Assembly (NCBI GenBank): GCA_029817715.1
Contig: JARUPY010000125.1
Coordinates: 310,001-374,000, forward strand
DNA length: 64,000 nucleotides
Source: Melastoma dodecandrum
Taxonomy: Eukaryota > Streptophyta > Magnoliopsida > Myrtales > Melastomataceae
Direction of reading: 5' to 3'
The translations under genes and the position numbers were made by a program. Shown here piece by piece: positions 45,256-57,915 of the stretch (the stretch's first letter is position 1; the number at the start of each line of letters is the position of its first letter). Below the pieces are notes generated by a model. It did not search any database and was not told the origin of the DNA. It saw only the letters and a list, made by a program, of their open reading frames with translations.

Positions 45256-46452
45256 ATGCAAAATCCCTTTGCTGGTACGCTGTTTATATGGACTCCTATC
45301 TTTCTACTCGTTGTATGGAAAGTTTTGATTTACTGGTCCGGAGGGAAGTAATCCCATTCCAAATCCACTTGTTTAGATTCCAGCTGGGTTTGTGATGGTG
45401 AAGAAGGCGTTTCGGGATCATTCTATCAATGGCGTCCAGAAGGTAGTTCCACAATTATTCCCTCCAATCTGGGTTGGCAGCATTTGCTCCCGGACTACGA
45501 GAACAAGTCATCTAATGTGGTGACCGAGAAGGATTCGACTCGCCCGTTACACGGGCTTCCTGAGTCGCTTGCACTTTCTGGGCAAGATACCGAGCCTCAT
45601 GGTCAGTTCTTTTATGTGCCACACTCCGGGGCATCTGGGGTCGCGGTGTCAAGCCCATTTACCAAAACTGAGAAAGCTGAATCTGGTGATCGTGTAAGAG
45701 ACGACTCCATTCTGCCCAAGACTGGTGGGTTAGGACTGAATCAAACTGGCGTTGCCAATCATTCAGTGGATTGGACTGCCTGGACATGGAAGCAATGTGA
45801 AAATCGTCACTCTTCTGCAGTGGTTATCTTCCATATTTCGAGTGAAGGAGCTCCTTTAGCTTCTGGAGCCGATGGAATTAACGAACCACTGCACGAGTAC
45901 TTTGGCAGTAACGAAGAGTCTGACCTCAGCAGTGAGATGCACGAAGATACGGCAGATCTTGATGCCTTACTGTTTTCTGATGATGATGATGATGATGGTG
46001 ATGATAGTGCTAGCTCTGAAGAGAGTGAGGTAGATAGCACTGGCCATTCTCCCTGTTTATTGACCAATTGCAAGGAGCAGATTCACGAAAGTGTGGATGG
46101 GATCCTTAGCTCTGCTGAGCCATCTAGAAATCAGAAGCGTAAACTACTTGACGGTGCTGACAGTGTTGCTACGTCAGTGACCAGTTCAGCAAATTATAAT
46201 GGCATAGATCAACACCAGAACAAGGCAAATTTTCAAAAACCCATGGGGGAAGTCTGTTCAATCGACTTCTTCCCTGACTCTAGGAAAAGGATGCGAAGGG
46301 ATGCAATATGTCAAGCCGTGCGCAGTTTGGAAAATGTAGTACATGGTTCCAAAGGAAAAAGCGTAGTCGCTTTTCTTGATTTTGCCATCCAATATCTGGA
46401 GTCCTTGAGGGCCAAAGCCCGCCGTCTGGGCTTTTATTCATCTGGTTCATAA
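45256..46452 (+). CDS. SAC51/SACL-type bHLH transcription factor
   Basis: The best model joins 45256-45274 and 45377-46452 (364 residues). The second exon's frame has no usable ATG of its own, while ATG 45256 followed by a GT (45275) to TTTAG (45376) intron enters it in phase and gives MQNPFADSSWVCDGEEG. The C-terminus holds a bHLH domain at about residues 307-360 (RKRMRRDAICQAVRSL, then KGKSVVAFLDFAIQYLESLR) ending ARRLGFYSSGS. The basic region lacks the usual Glu and Arg pattern for E-box contact, as in the SAC51 group. An acidic region (EDTADLDALLFSDDDD) lies near residues 195-215, typical of this family. Translation is probably controlled by the uORF at 44991. The first exon is the least certain part. 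Confidence 0.85.
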
Positions 46453-49400
46453 GTTAGCCGGCCGGTAAATACTAGCAAGCAACCGATGTATCTAGTAACA
46501 ACATGGATACCGCATATCAACTGAAGTGTTCTGTGCAGTGAAGTATATAACCTGGTGGAGAACGCCAGTGGAACAGAGGCCACTGTCTGTAGCCATGGTG
46601 TTGCATCTGAGTTTCTATTGCTTAGCCATCCATATGCGTTGATCTTTGTCGATACCTTTTGATTCAAAGTATTATACTTACACCTCTTATGCTATTTCAT
46701 GTACATGGATAGTGTTCCTTTCGTATGCTGCACGTATTTCCATTTTGCTGTTTTGCGGTGTGCGATTAGGCCATCGGGCGACCACAGCCCACGCGAAATC
46801 GCATAATCAATCCATACATCAGTCGCCAAACAAGACGCATGACTCCACTTGTTCCAATTTCATTTAGTATCATCCATGATCTGTAAGAGTGTCCCCTCGA
46901 AAGAAGAAGACTAAGTTTATAATCCATGTGGGGGATGATGGTTCAAAGAAATGTATGGGCAGGTTCTTTCTTCTGCAACAATAAATTAGTAATTCAGCGG
47001 CTGTTTCCAGAGCGTCCTTTATCTAGAAGACCCCATTGGAATTCGAAACATGAAAATATCTGTGTGTTTGTGTGGAAAGGAAAGCCTCCAACCATTTGTC
47101 TGATGATGACACAGAAAACGCTGCCTTTTGGTGGGAATTGAAAGAATCTCTCGAGTAACTGGTGGATCTCCACCCCTCAACAAATGGGTCACCCACTTTT
47201 CCTCGACCACCCACCCCTTGCCCTGCCCAATTGTCCATCATCATCACCAAACAAAAAACAACTAATTATTATAAAATGTACGACCCAATCGGTACAGGAG
47301 CTCATTCGATTGCATAAGTTTTTGTCTACATGGTTTATAAATCTCCACCACCCACCCATCAGCTTCCCCCCAGGCGAACAAAACCGACGATTCAAACCCT
47401 GCAATCATTTCTTTATTCTTTTGGGAATGGAATTGAACGTTAGGAGGTTTGTAAGAATGCAACTTAATTGGAGGATCTACAATCAATCAAATCAATCAAA
47501 AATCAATCAGTCAGTCAACCCATGTTTTCCATCCATCAAGGGTCTGGGGGTCCCTCCAAAACTCTGTCCGTTCGTTTTTGGGTTTTCCTCCACTCCACCA
47601 CCCACCTTGACCAATAGAGCGAGAGAGACCCTCATTTGTGTGCAAGTTTTGGGGTTCAGATGGCAAGTCATGTCAATCCAACACACCGCTCTCTCTCTCT
47701 CCCCCCCCCCCCGAGAAATTTATTGCTTATAGGGGAATTGGTTGGGTCTACCCAACAAAATTTTGTCCTTTAAACCGCTGTTCTACTCTTCCTACCATGC
47801 GAACCACACATGAATTTTCAAATGTTTCGTGGGGTTCGAAATAAGGAGTGTGTAGGTTTCGGGTGGATGGTCAGTTCTTTGATTTTAAAATTTAGAACCA
47901 ATTTATTAGTTCTGATACCGAAATTTCGGTATCATGTCTACACTTTTACATCACAGAATATGGTAAGAAGCATTAGTGGGACTGGAGTGTTTATTCCTAC
48001 AGTAGTGGGGACAAACAAAAGAGTTTTTGCTAGTAGTAAGAGTCGGGAAAGGAAATCATGCAAGAAAGTGCAGACCGAGACAAACTTTACGATCGGGGAA
48101 TAAAATTAGAAAATCGAAAAAAAGCACCGAACTTTACGGTAAAGGAACAAAAACAAAGTAAACCAACAAATACCCGGAAAAAGTTTCCGGCCAAAGCAGA
48201 CGAAAGTAAGGTCATCGAATTTCGACCGATAATCGGGCGAAATCGCAATGATTTTAGTGGTTTTTCCTGTAGATGGGATATTGTGTTTCGGAAAAACGAA
48301 ATGGGCGTACCACATATCGACGATCAGATAGAACTCCGGGGTGGGGGGAGAGATCAGCAAAACATCGGCGAGGGCGAGACGAGCGGCAATCAATCCATCA
48401 ATCCATCGGCGTGTAGACCCCGATCGAAGCACTACCGCCACCACCCCAACGAAGAAGGCGACGATGGACAATTATTGATAAGACGGAAAAAGGCAAAAAA
48501 AAAAAAATCCAAAACCCCAGCAAGTTCATAAAACCAGCCCAGGGAGAATTTCGTTTGGTGTCCGTCGCCTCGTTCCTCTTCCTCTTGGATGATCTTTATT
48601 TTTTTTTACTTTTTAATCAGATGAAATGAAGGGAGGGGACATTTCGTTTGGTGTCTGTCGCTCGTCCCTTTTCCTCTTAAATGATTTCTTTTCCTTTTTT
48701 TTATTTAATTTTTAGTTCGACGAAGGCTGCCATGTGTCTCATTTTTAGGATATCTACAATCCCCTCACTTTGTCAGGTTGTTAGTGGGGTGATATTTTAT
48801 TTTTTTTATATTATTATCCCCACCACCTCAAGCGACGCCCTCCTCCCAAATCAGACGATAAGTATATGGGGTGGAGACGAGGGCGTCTGGTGTTCGTCGT
48901 CCTTCTTCCCCTTGAGGACCTGGGCCGTTTTCGATTCTCCGGATTGGTTTCGAGGAGAGAATCTGAAATCGTACTTTATATCACCAGCTTTTAAAAATTT
49001 AGAACTTAAAACCACCTGATTTATTCGAGAACATGCTTTGACATCGATCATATGATACTGATTTTGACCGATTTTCGATTTTACCTGAAATCTATGCTCT
49101 ACGAAAAGAAGTAAACCGTGTGGCAAACGAGTCCCATCAATTTAAGGCTCCAAAAAGGTGAGCCCCCCAAGCGGTGGAGCACATAGAATGAATTATATTC
49201 GGACGGACATATTATTTTGTACTTTTTTTAGAGGTAAAAGAAAAAAAGAAAGAAATGTATGGACGCTGCCAGAAGGGAATGTTCCCCATTTTTATTTATT
49301 TATTTTTCCTTATGAGCATCACTGTAAGATACGAATAAATTTTCCTTCATCCTTTTTTTGTACATTCATTAATAGTGAGTGTCCTTCGTTTTCCAAGCAT

Positions 49401-49547
49401 ACGCGACAACGATTGCGATACCTTCAATTCTTTTAATTTCTTTTTGAGAAAATATTTATGCGATGCAGAAGCGACTCTTTCTGGCCGACCATCTCCATCT
49501 CTCTAGTTCTGATTACTCCGTCTCTCTACCAAGAGTAAGATGAAACG
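46453..49547. other. Spacer without a supported gene
   Basis: This holds the 3' region of the bHLH gene and the promoter of the zinc-finger gene. Open frames such as 48058-48531 have simple, Lys-rich content and match nothing I know. A two-copy direct repeat lies at 48545-48715. Confidence 0.5.
48545..48715. repeat. Two-copy direct repeat of about 75 bp
   Basis: ATTTCGTTTGGTGTCCGTCG at about 48548 recurs with one change at about 48642. Both copies continue through TCTTCC/TTTTCC, TCTT, GATGAT and a T-rich tail. Confidence 0.7.
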
Positions 49548-50162
49548 ATGAATCGATCCGATAAGGCCGACGTCGCGCCCGCGGAGTGCTGCATGTGCGG
49601 GGACTCCGGGATCCCCGACGAGCTCCACCGCTGCAAGGTTTGCCTTTCCCGTTACCAGCACAGGTAAGACGCCTCTTCCAGTATTGGATGTTAAGGGTAG
49701 GAAGGGTTTTTTGATCCCGTCGTGCCTGTCGGCAGCTACTGTAGCAATCAGTACCCCAGGGACTGGTCCTACCAGGTATGCAACTGGTGCCTGGCCTCCC
49801 GGATGGAGGATCCGGGGGACTCGACCCGAAAGGCCGTAGCGGCCGCGCAGAAGAACCTGTTGGATCCCAACTCCTCTCGAAGCAAGGCGGCTGAGAGCGA
49901 CCGGGACGACGGCCACACCAAGAAACTGAGGAAGAGTTTATCTTGGAAGCCTGATGGGTTGGAGATATTCAGTAAAGGGAACGGCAAGGTGAAGAAGACT
50001 GGGGAGGAGTTGCTGGGGGTTTCGCCCACGACGACGACCCTGAGGAAGAGGATCATAACCAGGGGGCAGTCGGAAGAGATGGCGGATCGTGGTGGGGGAC
50101 CGAGACTAGTGTCGAGGAGTAAGGTGCGAAGATATAAGCTTCTGGATGAGGTCTCCAGTTGA
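49548..50162 (+). CDS. Small plant PHD-like zinc-finger protein
   Basis: Two exons, 49548-49663 and 49736-50162, with a 72-bp GT-AG intron, encode 180 residues. The ATG at 49540 is followed by a stop after three codons, so 49548 is the likely start. The N-terminal zinc-binding region (about residues 13-60) has paired cysteines: CCMCGDSG, then CKVC, then after the intron YCSNQYP and VCNWC. This resembles the PHD-like fold of a small plant family with the pattern CCMCGD...RCxxC...QHxYC...CxWC. The remaining two thirds are basic and Ser-rich without known domains and end KVRRYKLLDEVSS. A nuclear chromatin or transcription role is plausible but unproven. Confidence 0.82.
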
Positions 50163-51959
50163 GAAAGAATTTTCTGACTCACTTTGTCATGATCGTATGT
50201 CAATCGAGTACTTGTCTCTCATCTTGAATTGAAAAAAGATTTTGAAAATTTGTAGAGGGCTAGAAGATATAAAAAGATAAACTTCGTGACAAGGTGTTGC
50301 GAGTAATGGAGAGGCGACGTGTGGGAAGAGCGTTCCTTCTTTGTCACATAAATAAATTCTTGTTCCGAAGGACGGATACAAGTAGAATGCGGTACGAGGA
50401 GGTGGTGGTGGTGGTAATACTACAACCTCAAGTCTATTTAAGAAGATGCAAAGTAGCTTTTGTCACAACCGGCAACGACATTCCATGCCTGCACGTATCA
50501 TATTCATATACTGGGTGGGGGGGTTGGTTTCTTATATTGTATTGTTCTTTCTTTATGATTTTGATAGAATCGGATTAACATCTGATTCTTAAATAACGTG
50601 TTGTTTGTAAGTTAACTAATGAAAGAAGAAGAAGAAATGGAATTCTGCAGCGATAGTTTTGTAAAACATAGTGGTAAAAATCCTTTCACTTCTGTTTATG
50701 CACGCACACTCACGCAGAGAGACAGACAGACTCGATTGTATCATATACCGAGTGTTATGGCCCATGAATTACCGGCCCAATAAGGAGGGGGTAGTGGGCC
50801 TTGAGAACATCAGGCTCTCAACTCAACTTTCTCACATTTGTATATATTTAGCAATACAGTCGGATTCTTTAACCAAATCTACGAAATATAACAAGATCAA
50901 TTCGGTTTTGGAAATAAGCGAATAAATATATACTTGTTTCCATCCAAGTTGAAGGCCCTCCCGATACACGAAACTCTAAATTTGAGAAAGAGAAACAAAA
51001 AAAAGGAAAATCACGAGGCGTGGCATTTTACATAAAAAGGCGTAATCGATGGCATGGCAATGCGGATGATGCTGGCTATTTTAGCAAATAAACAAATGAA
51101 AAAGCAAATCGAATCTTAAAAAAAGAAAGGTAAGGAAAAAAAAAGAAGGGGGAAGAGGGGGAAAAGTAAAATGAGTGGATATAGATTGAATTGTAAAGTA
51201 CAAAGACACATTATTCTTACTAAAAATTTTGGGTGATAGGCTCATAGAAAATGAAAGGCATCCGTATGTTAAATCTTGTGATCTCTCGCTGGACGGGTGG
51301 CGTATTCCGGTTCCAACGCTTTCAACTCTTTCGGATAAAAACATGAGATATACGCGTTGGACAATTGGGATGAGTTAAAAAAAAATAAAAACATGTTTTT
51401 ACGATATTTCCAATCACAAATTATATTCTCATCAACGCCACTCCAGAGAGGATGGTCGTGTTTTCCATGTTTCTTTGAACTTTTATCAACATGTAACGTG
51501 TTATGTTTGCATTTCTTTTTCGATGAACGGACCCGACCCCCCTTGCCCTTTGTGTTGGTGTTGAGTCGTGCGACAAACCCCCCGCTTTATTCCCACCAAT
51601 CCTACTTTTTATCGATTCGACCAACAAAACCCCATCGCCCCTCGGAGAAAAGGAGAAATTCTCCCCCCCACCCCCCACACAACGACTTCGACTTCTCTCA
51701 TCAGAAGAAGGAAAAGTTTATTACAACACATTAAAACTCATCCTTGATAAAATGATAATACCCAGATTGGAATTTTCGGCTTTCGCTTTCCGAGCAACAA
51801 ACAATTCCACGCCAAAGCAATCCAACACATCCTTTTTAAAAGTTAACAAAACGAGTCTGCGATTCCCTTGTTCTACCCACTTTGATCAAATCTTAAATCA
51901 TTTCCCAATCTTCAAGAGGAGGTGGGATTGGGATCTCGACCTTCTCCTCCCTCCCAAAA
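50163..51959. other. Spacer and kinase promoter
   Basis: AT-rich sequence with small unsupported open frames. The leader of the kinase gene probably lies within the last 200 bp. No repeat or mobile element is evident. Confidence 0.5.
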
Positions 51960-53495
51960 ATGGGTTACTTCTCTTGTAATGGAGATGCTGCCCTATCCGT
52001 CTGCGACTGCAAGAAGATCTCCCCCACCGCCCCTGACTCCCAGCTGATGATCCGGAAATTCCTTTACTCTGAGGTCCTCGCCGCCACCGACGGCTTCTCC
52101 TCCTCCAACTTCCTCGGCAAAGGGAGCCACGGGAGTGTCTACCGTGCACTCCTCGATGACGGGAAGCTCTTGGCCGCCGTCAAACGGGCCACGGTGGGTT
52201 CCTCGTTCAGGAGTTCTCCTTCCGAGAACGAGGCCGGGGTCCTGTCGCGGATTAGGAACAGGAGGCTCGTTAACCTTGTCGGGTTCTGCGATGATGCTAG
52301 CGATGGGAGGTTGATCCTGGTTGTGGAGTATATGCCTAATGGGTCGTTGCACGAGCTCCTGCATGGATCGGCACACCCGCCCGGGCTTGCTCGGAGGATC
52401 AGGCTGGCGCTGCAGGTCGCGAAGGCTGTTCGGTGGCTGCACTCGTTGGAACCACCCGTCATCCACCGTGATATAAAGTCCTGCAATGTGTTGATCGACG
52501 AGAAGCAGAATGCGCGGCTTGGTGATTTTGGCCTCGCGTTGAGAGGCCAGGCAGGGGACGCTCGATCAACCCGCACTCCCCCCGCGGGGACACTGGGGTA
52601 TCTGGACCCGAGCTACCTCGCGCCTGGCGACTTGAGCACGAAGAGCGATGTGTTCAGTTTCGGGATACTGCTGCTGGAAATCCTGAGTGGCCGGAACGCC
52701 ATTGATGTAAATTACAGCCCCTCCTCGGTCGTCGACTGGGCCATGCCTCTGATTCGTAGGAGAGAATTCGAGGCAGTCTATGACAATCGGATGGAGTTTC
52801 CCGTGGACAGCTTGATCATACAGGACATTGCGCTGGTTGCTGCTGGGTGTGTGAGGACGACAGTAAGGAAACGGCCTGAGATGGCAGACGTGGTGGCGGC
52901 GCTGAAAGGGATCAGCCGGAGGGTCGACGTGATGAGAGTATTGGGAGGGCTTAGGAGGCGAGGGCAGGGGCCATGGCCTCATATGAAGGAGGACGACAGC
53001 ATAGTCGAATTCGCCAGCCCGGCTCGGTACAGGGAACCCAAGCCGCTCTCTGACAAGTTAACGAGCCCTCTTAAAAAGCAGTCCCCGTCTCACGAACCAC
53101 TGAGGCCTAATCTTTTGGACTCGATTGACGGACACGGATTGGAAGTATTGAAGGAAGTCAAGAAATTGGGGAAGGCGTCGGGAAGGAATACAGGAAAGGC
53201 AACCAAGTTACACACAGGAATGTCGAGGTCGAAGTCAGTGGGATCTAGCAGGGAGTGGGAATCGCGGAAGGCGGAGTTGGCCGGCGTCGGGAGACAAAAG
53301 AACAGGAGGAGTATGGCGGGGGCAAAGTGGCCGGCCGCGGTCGCGAGGCTGAACAAGTCGAGATCCACGGGAGAAGATCATCGCGGTCGCGACAATCCTT
53401 ACGATGATCGTAGTAGATTCATCGGAGGGGGGGTTGATGAGGCCGACAGGTTGCTTCCAAGGCCTCTCTCTTTTTCCATTGATACGACTAACTAA
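51960..53495 (+). CDS. Receptor-like cytoplasmic kinase, intronless
   Basis: The 511-residue protein starts MGYFSCNGDAALSVCDCKK. Gly2 with Cys6 and further cysteines suggests N-terminal lipid attachment at the plasma membrane (inference). A complete Ser/Thr kinase domain follows: glycine loop GKGSHGSV (53-60), AVKR with Lys75, Glu in the next helix (Glu91), HRDIKSCN (169-176), DFG (189-191) and activation segment GTLGYLDPSY (210-219). The HRD Arg marks an RD kinase. There is no signal peptide or transmembrane helix. The start and domain resemble the At3g51990/At5g23170 kinase-like proteins, which from memory are about 340-360 residues. This protein has an extra basic, Ser-rich C-terminal tail of roughly 160 residues. 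Confidence 0.9.
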   Translation: MGYFSCNGDAALSVCDCKKISPTAPDSQLMIRKFLYSEVLAATDGFSSSNFLGKGSHGSVYRALLDDGKLLAAVKRATVGSSFRSSPSENEAGVLSRIRNRRLVNLVGFCDDASDGRLILVVEYMPNGSLHELLHGSAHPPGLARRIRLALQVAKAVRWLHSLEPPVIHRDIKSCNVLIDEKQNARLGDFGLALRGQAGDARSTRTPPAGTLGYLDPSYLAPGDLSTKSDVFSFGILLLEILSGRNAIDVNYSPSSVVDWAMPLIRRREFEAVYDNRMEFPVDSLIIQDIALVAAGCVRTTVRKRPEMADVVAALKGISRRVDVMRVLGGLRRRGQGPWPHMKEDDSIVEFASPARYREPKPLSDKLTSPLKKQSPSHEPLRPNLLDSIDGHGLEVLKEVKKLGKASGRNTGKATKLHTGMSRSKSVGSSREWESRKAELAGVGRQKNRRSMAGAKWPAAVARLNKSRSTGEDHRGRDNPYDDRSRFIGGGVDEADRLLPRPLSFSIDTTN

Positions 53496-56400
53496 TAATC
53501 ACTCACAACCAAAGTTTAAAAAATATTCATTAACATTTCATCGCATCCATACTTTTTTATTTAATGGGTTTGACATTGGGGAAGGGAAGATTCTATTTTT
53601 TGTATGGGGAATTGTCGTGAAGAATGCTGAATCCATCGTTTTGTTATTACATTACTTAATCCCATCTTATTATTTCACGAAATTTAAAAATTACTCGAAC
53701 AATTTTACGAATCCTCCCAAATTTTTGAGTGATCAATGAATGATGACGAGGGGGGAGTTACCCAAGACTATAAACGAGAGAGCAGCACCCGTCCGTCCTC
53801 CAATTCCATGTCGTGACTTAACGTAATCATCGAGTGGAAGAAGATATTGTTGATATCAATTATTGGGATGGGAATTTGATATGATATCAGATTGGTGGGT
53901 GTTCAGAGTAGAAGTGGGAGTAAGTTTTCAGTTTTTGTGGCGGAGGTGGGCATCCCCAGAATTCAATGCGTTGTCCCCCCTCTACTCTAAAATTAGTTCC
54001 CATCGTCAAAAAAAAAAAAAGTTTATAAAAGTCGTATGATTTTGAGTTTATGAAAAGGGAATCTGACACGATCAAGTCGAATGCACAAAATTCAATCGTG
54101 AAGACTTTTTCGGTCAGCAAAAGGGGGTTGGGCAGAGGTGAGGATGGGGAAGTCATACATAATGTTTATATTCCATCGATGTTCAAAACCAAAATACACA
54201 AAGTCAAACGGCCCATTTTTTTTGTCTATAATTTGCAACCAGTCGGATAATTGTGAGTAGATGGGATGGAAAGTGTTGTCCGGATTGGATGATGACGCCA
54301 AAAGGAAAACCAACATAATTTGTAGGCAACAACACCTGACCTTTGTGTCGTGTCTCTAGCCCATTGACATCACGGTCGGTCGTAACCACTCCCCGGAAAA
54401 AAAAGGGCATGAAAAACAGGAAATCTAATCCTTAAATTCTTTAGCCGGCAGGCGGAATCTTACCGATACATGAATGCGTGCTTAACGCGTAATGGGGGGC
54501 AACACCGCATATAATCATCCCGCGCGCTCCGAAAAACAGACAGACCTATTCAATAAACATAATTCTTTCGAATAAACTACCGGCCTTAACAAAAGATATA
54601 CTTTCGGGGCCCATAAAATATAACCGGGGGGAGCTGCATGTTGGTGGACATGGGGCCGTACATTTTCCGACAGGCCTAAACGGTAAGTCCAACATCCTTA
54701 CAAGGCCACCACCATACAATGCTTGTCTTCTTCGCTTACGGCTTCTGTCGGCGCCCGATGCAAGTGAGAGACTTTGTTATATGAAAATTATTTTACAATT
54801 AGAAAAAGATATTAAATCATTTTAAGAACTAACGTTGAGGAATGCCCCGAATAAGATTGATGACAAGGGGGAAGAAGGACAACACAGGAGTTGCTCAAGT
54901 TTTAATCTTATTTGAAATAATAATAATAAAAAAAGCTGCAGAGGAAGAGAAAAGAGGAGAACAGTCCCTCACTTTTTAAAAAAGAAAAAAAAAATTACAC
55001 CCGACTTGTCAACATCGTTGTCTCTTCTTCCCCCGCCGTTAGTCCTAGATTGAGATGACTCCTCCTCCTCCTGCTGCAAACGGAACGGGGATTCTCTCGC
55101 AAGTCACAACCTTCTGCTGATGATTACGCCGGTTTTAAGTGGTAATTATTGGGGTCTCCGGACGACAGCCTTTGACTCTGCCACCCACGTCCCCCACCAC
55201 TGTTTCTATGGACTGTTCGAGTTACACGTGAAAATCCCTATCACCACCACCACCACAACCAGCAGTACGTCAATTATTATCTTCTTCCCTTTTGCTTTTT
55301 CCCCCCCTTGGAATACAATGATTATGTTTCCTCCTCGCGACTTGGGCTAGTAAAGTTTAGGGAATCAAAAATAAAATAAAAAGTTTTAATGTTGCAATCG
55401 ACACGACTGGTCAAGTGTACGGCACATTTGCTTGACGTTTTTGTTCGTTGAGATATTCGTAGGAATAATGAATGGATGAATGATGATGATGATGATGCCA
55501 GTACTCTCTTCTACATGATTGTGTTTCCTTATCATAACGTGATCGTGTGGATATTGTCTCCTCCAATTCCTTCATCTCCTCGTCCTCGTTCTTTCTGCAC
55601 GAACGAATGAGAGTTTCGAGTAGTCATTTGTCCCATAAAGATGGTCGTCTGTGAGCTTGGTCGAAAGCACTCTCTGATCGCATATGCTTGCGAATGAGTT
55701 ACGATGCCACACGAGAATCACGAATATCCCGGCCACGCTCATAGTATCCGTGTCCGTCCGTTTGTGCGTGGACCACCAGAGGCCGACTCTCCCAAAGTAA
55801 AGACGTGAGGAAAGTTCCCTAGAAACAACATTAGGGAAGGAGATTAGTGACATAAAACAGTTCCTCCTGACAATTACTCGCGTAGAGACTTGGGATGTCG
55901 TCGGGGCGAGAAGTACATACAGATCAAGTACAACTCCCGGCAGACTTACTATTTTTGGGGCCGGTTGTTCCATTACTCACCTCTGAAATAATAATATTTA
56001 TTATTATAAACCCTCGCTAATTCTAGAGAAGAAATAAAACCCGAGGCATTAAAAATGGGGATCGGGGAGATGTTCCCAGATCACGTTTTTTGGTTGCTCG
56101 AGAAGTCAAAGTCGTCCCTTCACTTTTAACCCACATATCCAGAGACTACCTGTTGTGCAGCAGAAGCACTTCACATTCGTTGAGGACCGAAGGAGTCGTC
56201 ATCATCCCGAGCCAAGATATAAACGTGACTCTCGAGCCATGTACATCGGTGCCGGCATGCCATCTGGAGTCATTTACTTATCCATCAGTTCTGCCCGGCT
56301 GTGCTCCACAAGTTCCAAAAAAGGATATTACACTAACAGGGTTTCTGCTAATAGGCGATCATCACTCACTCGTTAACTAGCCTTGGGATTTTCATTGTGG

Positions 56401-57915
56401 AATCCCTCCCTTTAGAGATATAATATTAGATCGGCGCATAATCACTTTGTTTACGTTATAGTGACGTAGAAAAGGTCGTCAAACATGGAATCATCACAAT
56501 TTGGGTTATAATAAGCTAATAATTAATGTTCACTTTTGGGGGCGATTAACTAATAAGGAAGCATAAGGGGAAAGGAAAAACTGGGTTCGGAACCAAAAGG
56601 GATTTTGTCAATACGTGTCGTCGATGATGCCTCCGTTGATATGTTTTGTAAATGTTATTTTAAAATCATGATTAGTAACCTTGAAAAGTTCTGGTATTAT
56701 CATTTTGTAGTGCCTAAACCAGCCATTTCCCCGATCACGAAAACTTTTTTCAGTCCCTTTTTCTTCTGAAGCAGCACAAATAAATGCAATTGGCACGTAC
56801 ACCAAAAAGTCCATGTATTTATTTTATTTTATTTTTTACTTTAACAGGGGGGAAGGGGTAAGATTGCAGGTCCTCTTTCTGGGATGATCAGAAGAAAAGA
56901 GAGAAAATTTTAATCAAACACGGACACACACCCACCCACCACCACTGTCCTAATGGAACAAGCTGACATCATTTAGATAAAACTCCACGCTACCATTCCC
57001 TCCCTCATGACATAACTTTTATTACATTACCAGTCCGTATTCCTAACCCCATTACAAATAGAAAAAAAATCAAAATCAAAATTGCATCTCTCCTCGCTTT
57101 CCCCGTTCTCTCTGTTTTTTTGCCTAACTTTTAACGCCGGAGGGCAGAAAGGAAGAGGCGTTTCTCGCTCCCCTATCACCGAACAGGAAAAACAAGGGAA
57201 AAGACAACCCCCCTCAGAGAAAACACAGCAGTCCCATCCCTTCTCCCCACAGGCCAGAGCTGGGGCATGAGACCACCCACCCACCCACCCACAGAAGGGA
57301 ACTTCGTTAAGCAAGAAGATAATTGAGAACAGCGTCCCTCCCGTCGGGGCCTGTCCTTTGGCAGTAGGAAAGGATAAGGAAAAGGTTTATGGGGGGTTTT
57401 AGGACAGACAAAAGCCTCTGTTCACTTCACTTCCTAATCCCAACCCATCTTCTCTCTAGTGACTCGTGTGTGTGTGTGTGTGTGTGTGTGAGGGAGGAGG
57501 GAGAGATCAAGTGGTGGATTTGGGATTGTGAATCCAGGGCCACACTCTCCAATCTCCCACAAACTCCCCCCCCCCCCAAAACTCTTTTTTCTTATCCTCT
57601 TGTTTTAGCTTTTAATAATAATAATAAACCTCTCTGCTCAAAACATTAATCCTTTTGCTAAACCCCAACCTCCTCAATCTGAAAAGTGAAAACCCCCAGT
57701 TTTATCATCCCAAACCCACAAAGAGAAACCATGTAAGAAGGGGAAAAAAGAAACCAACCCAGATCTTCTTCTTTCACCCTTGCTCTCCTCCCCAAAGGAA
57801 ATACCCCTCCAAAATTTTTTCAAAGCAAAAAAAAAAAAAAAAAAGATAAGGAGAAGGGGTAGAAGAATCGAGGTGGATATTTTGCTGGGGATTGATTACC
57901 AGAGAGAAGTGGGAG
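53496..57915. other. Long spacer and homeodomain gene promoter
   Basis: No supported gene in about 4.4 kb. Open frames at 55572-55973 and 56090-56380 resemble no family I recognise. A (GT)n microsatellite is at about 57466-57490 and a short AAT run near 57615. The pyrimidine-rich stretch at 57400-57830 probably includes the leader of the next gene. Confidence 0.5.
57466..57490. repeat. (GT)n microsatellite
   Basis: About twelve GT units lie in the promoter or leader region of the zinc-finger homeodomain gene. Confidence 0.9.

Noticed and set aside
48058..48531. 157-residue open frame on the plus strand
   Set aside because: Lys-rich, simple content, no recognisable domain, no nearby promoter signal that I can support.
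55572..55973. 133-residue open frame on the minus strand
   Set aside because: No domain or family resemblance and codon use like the non-coding surroundings.
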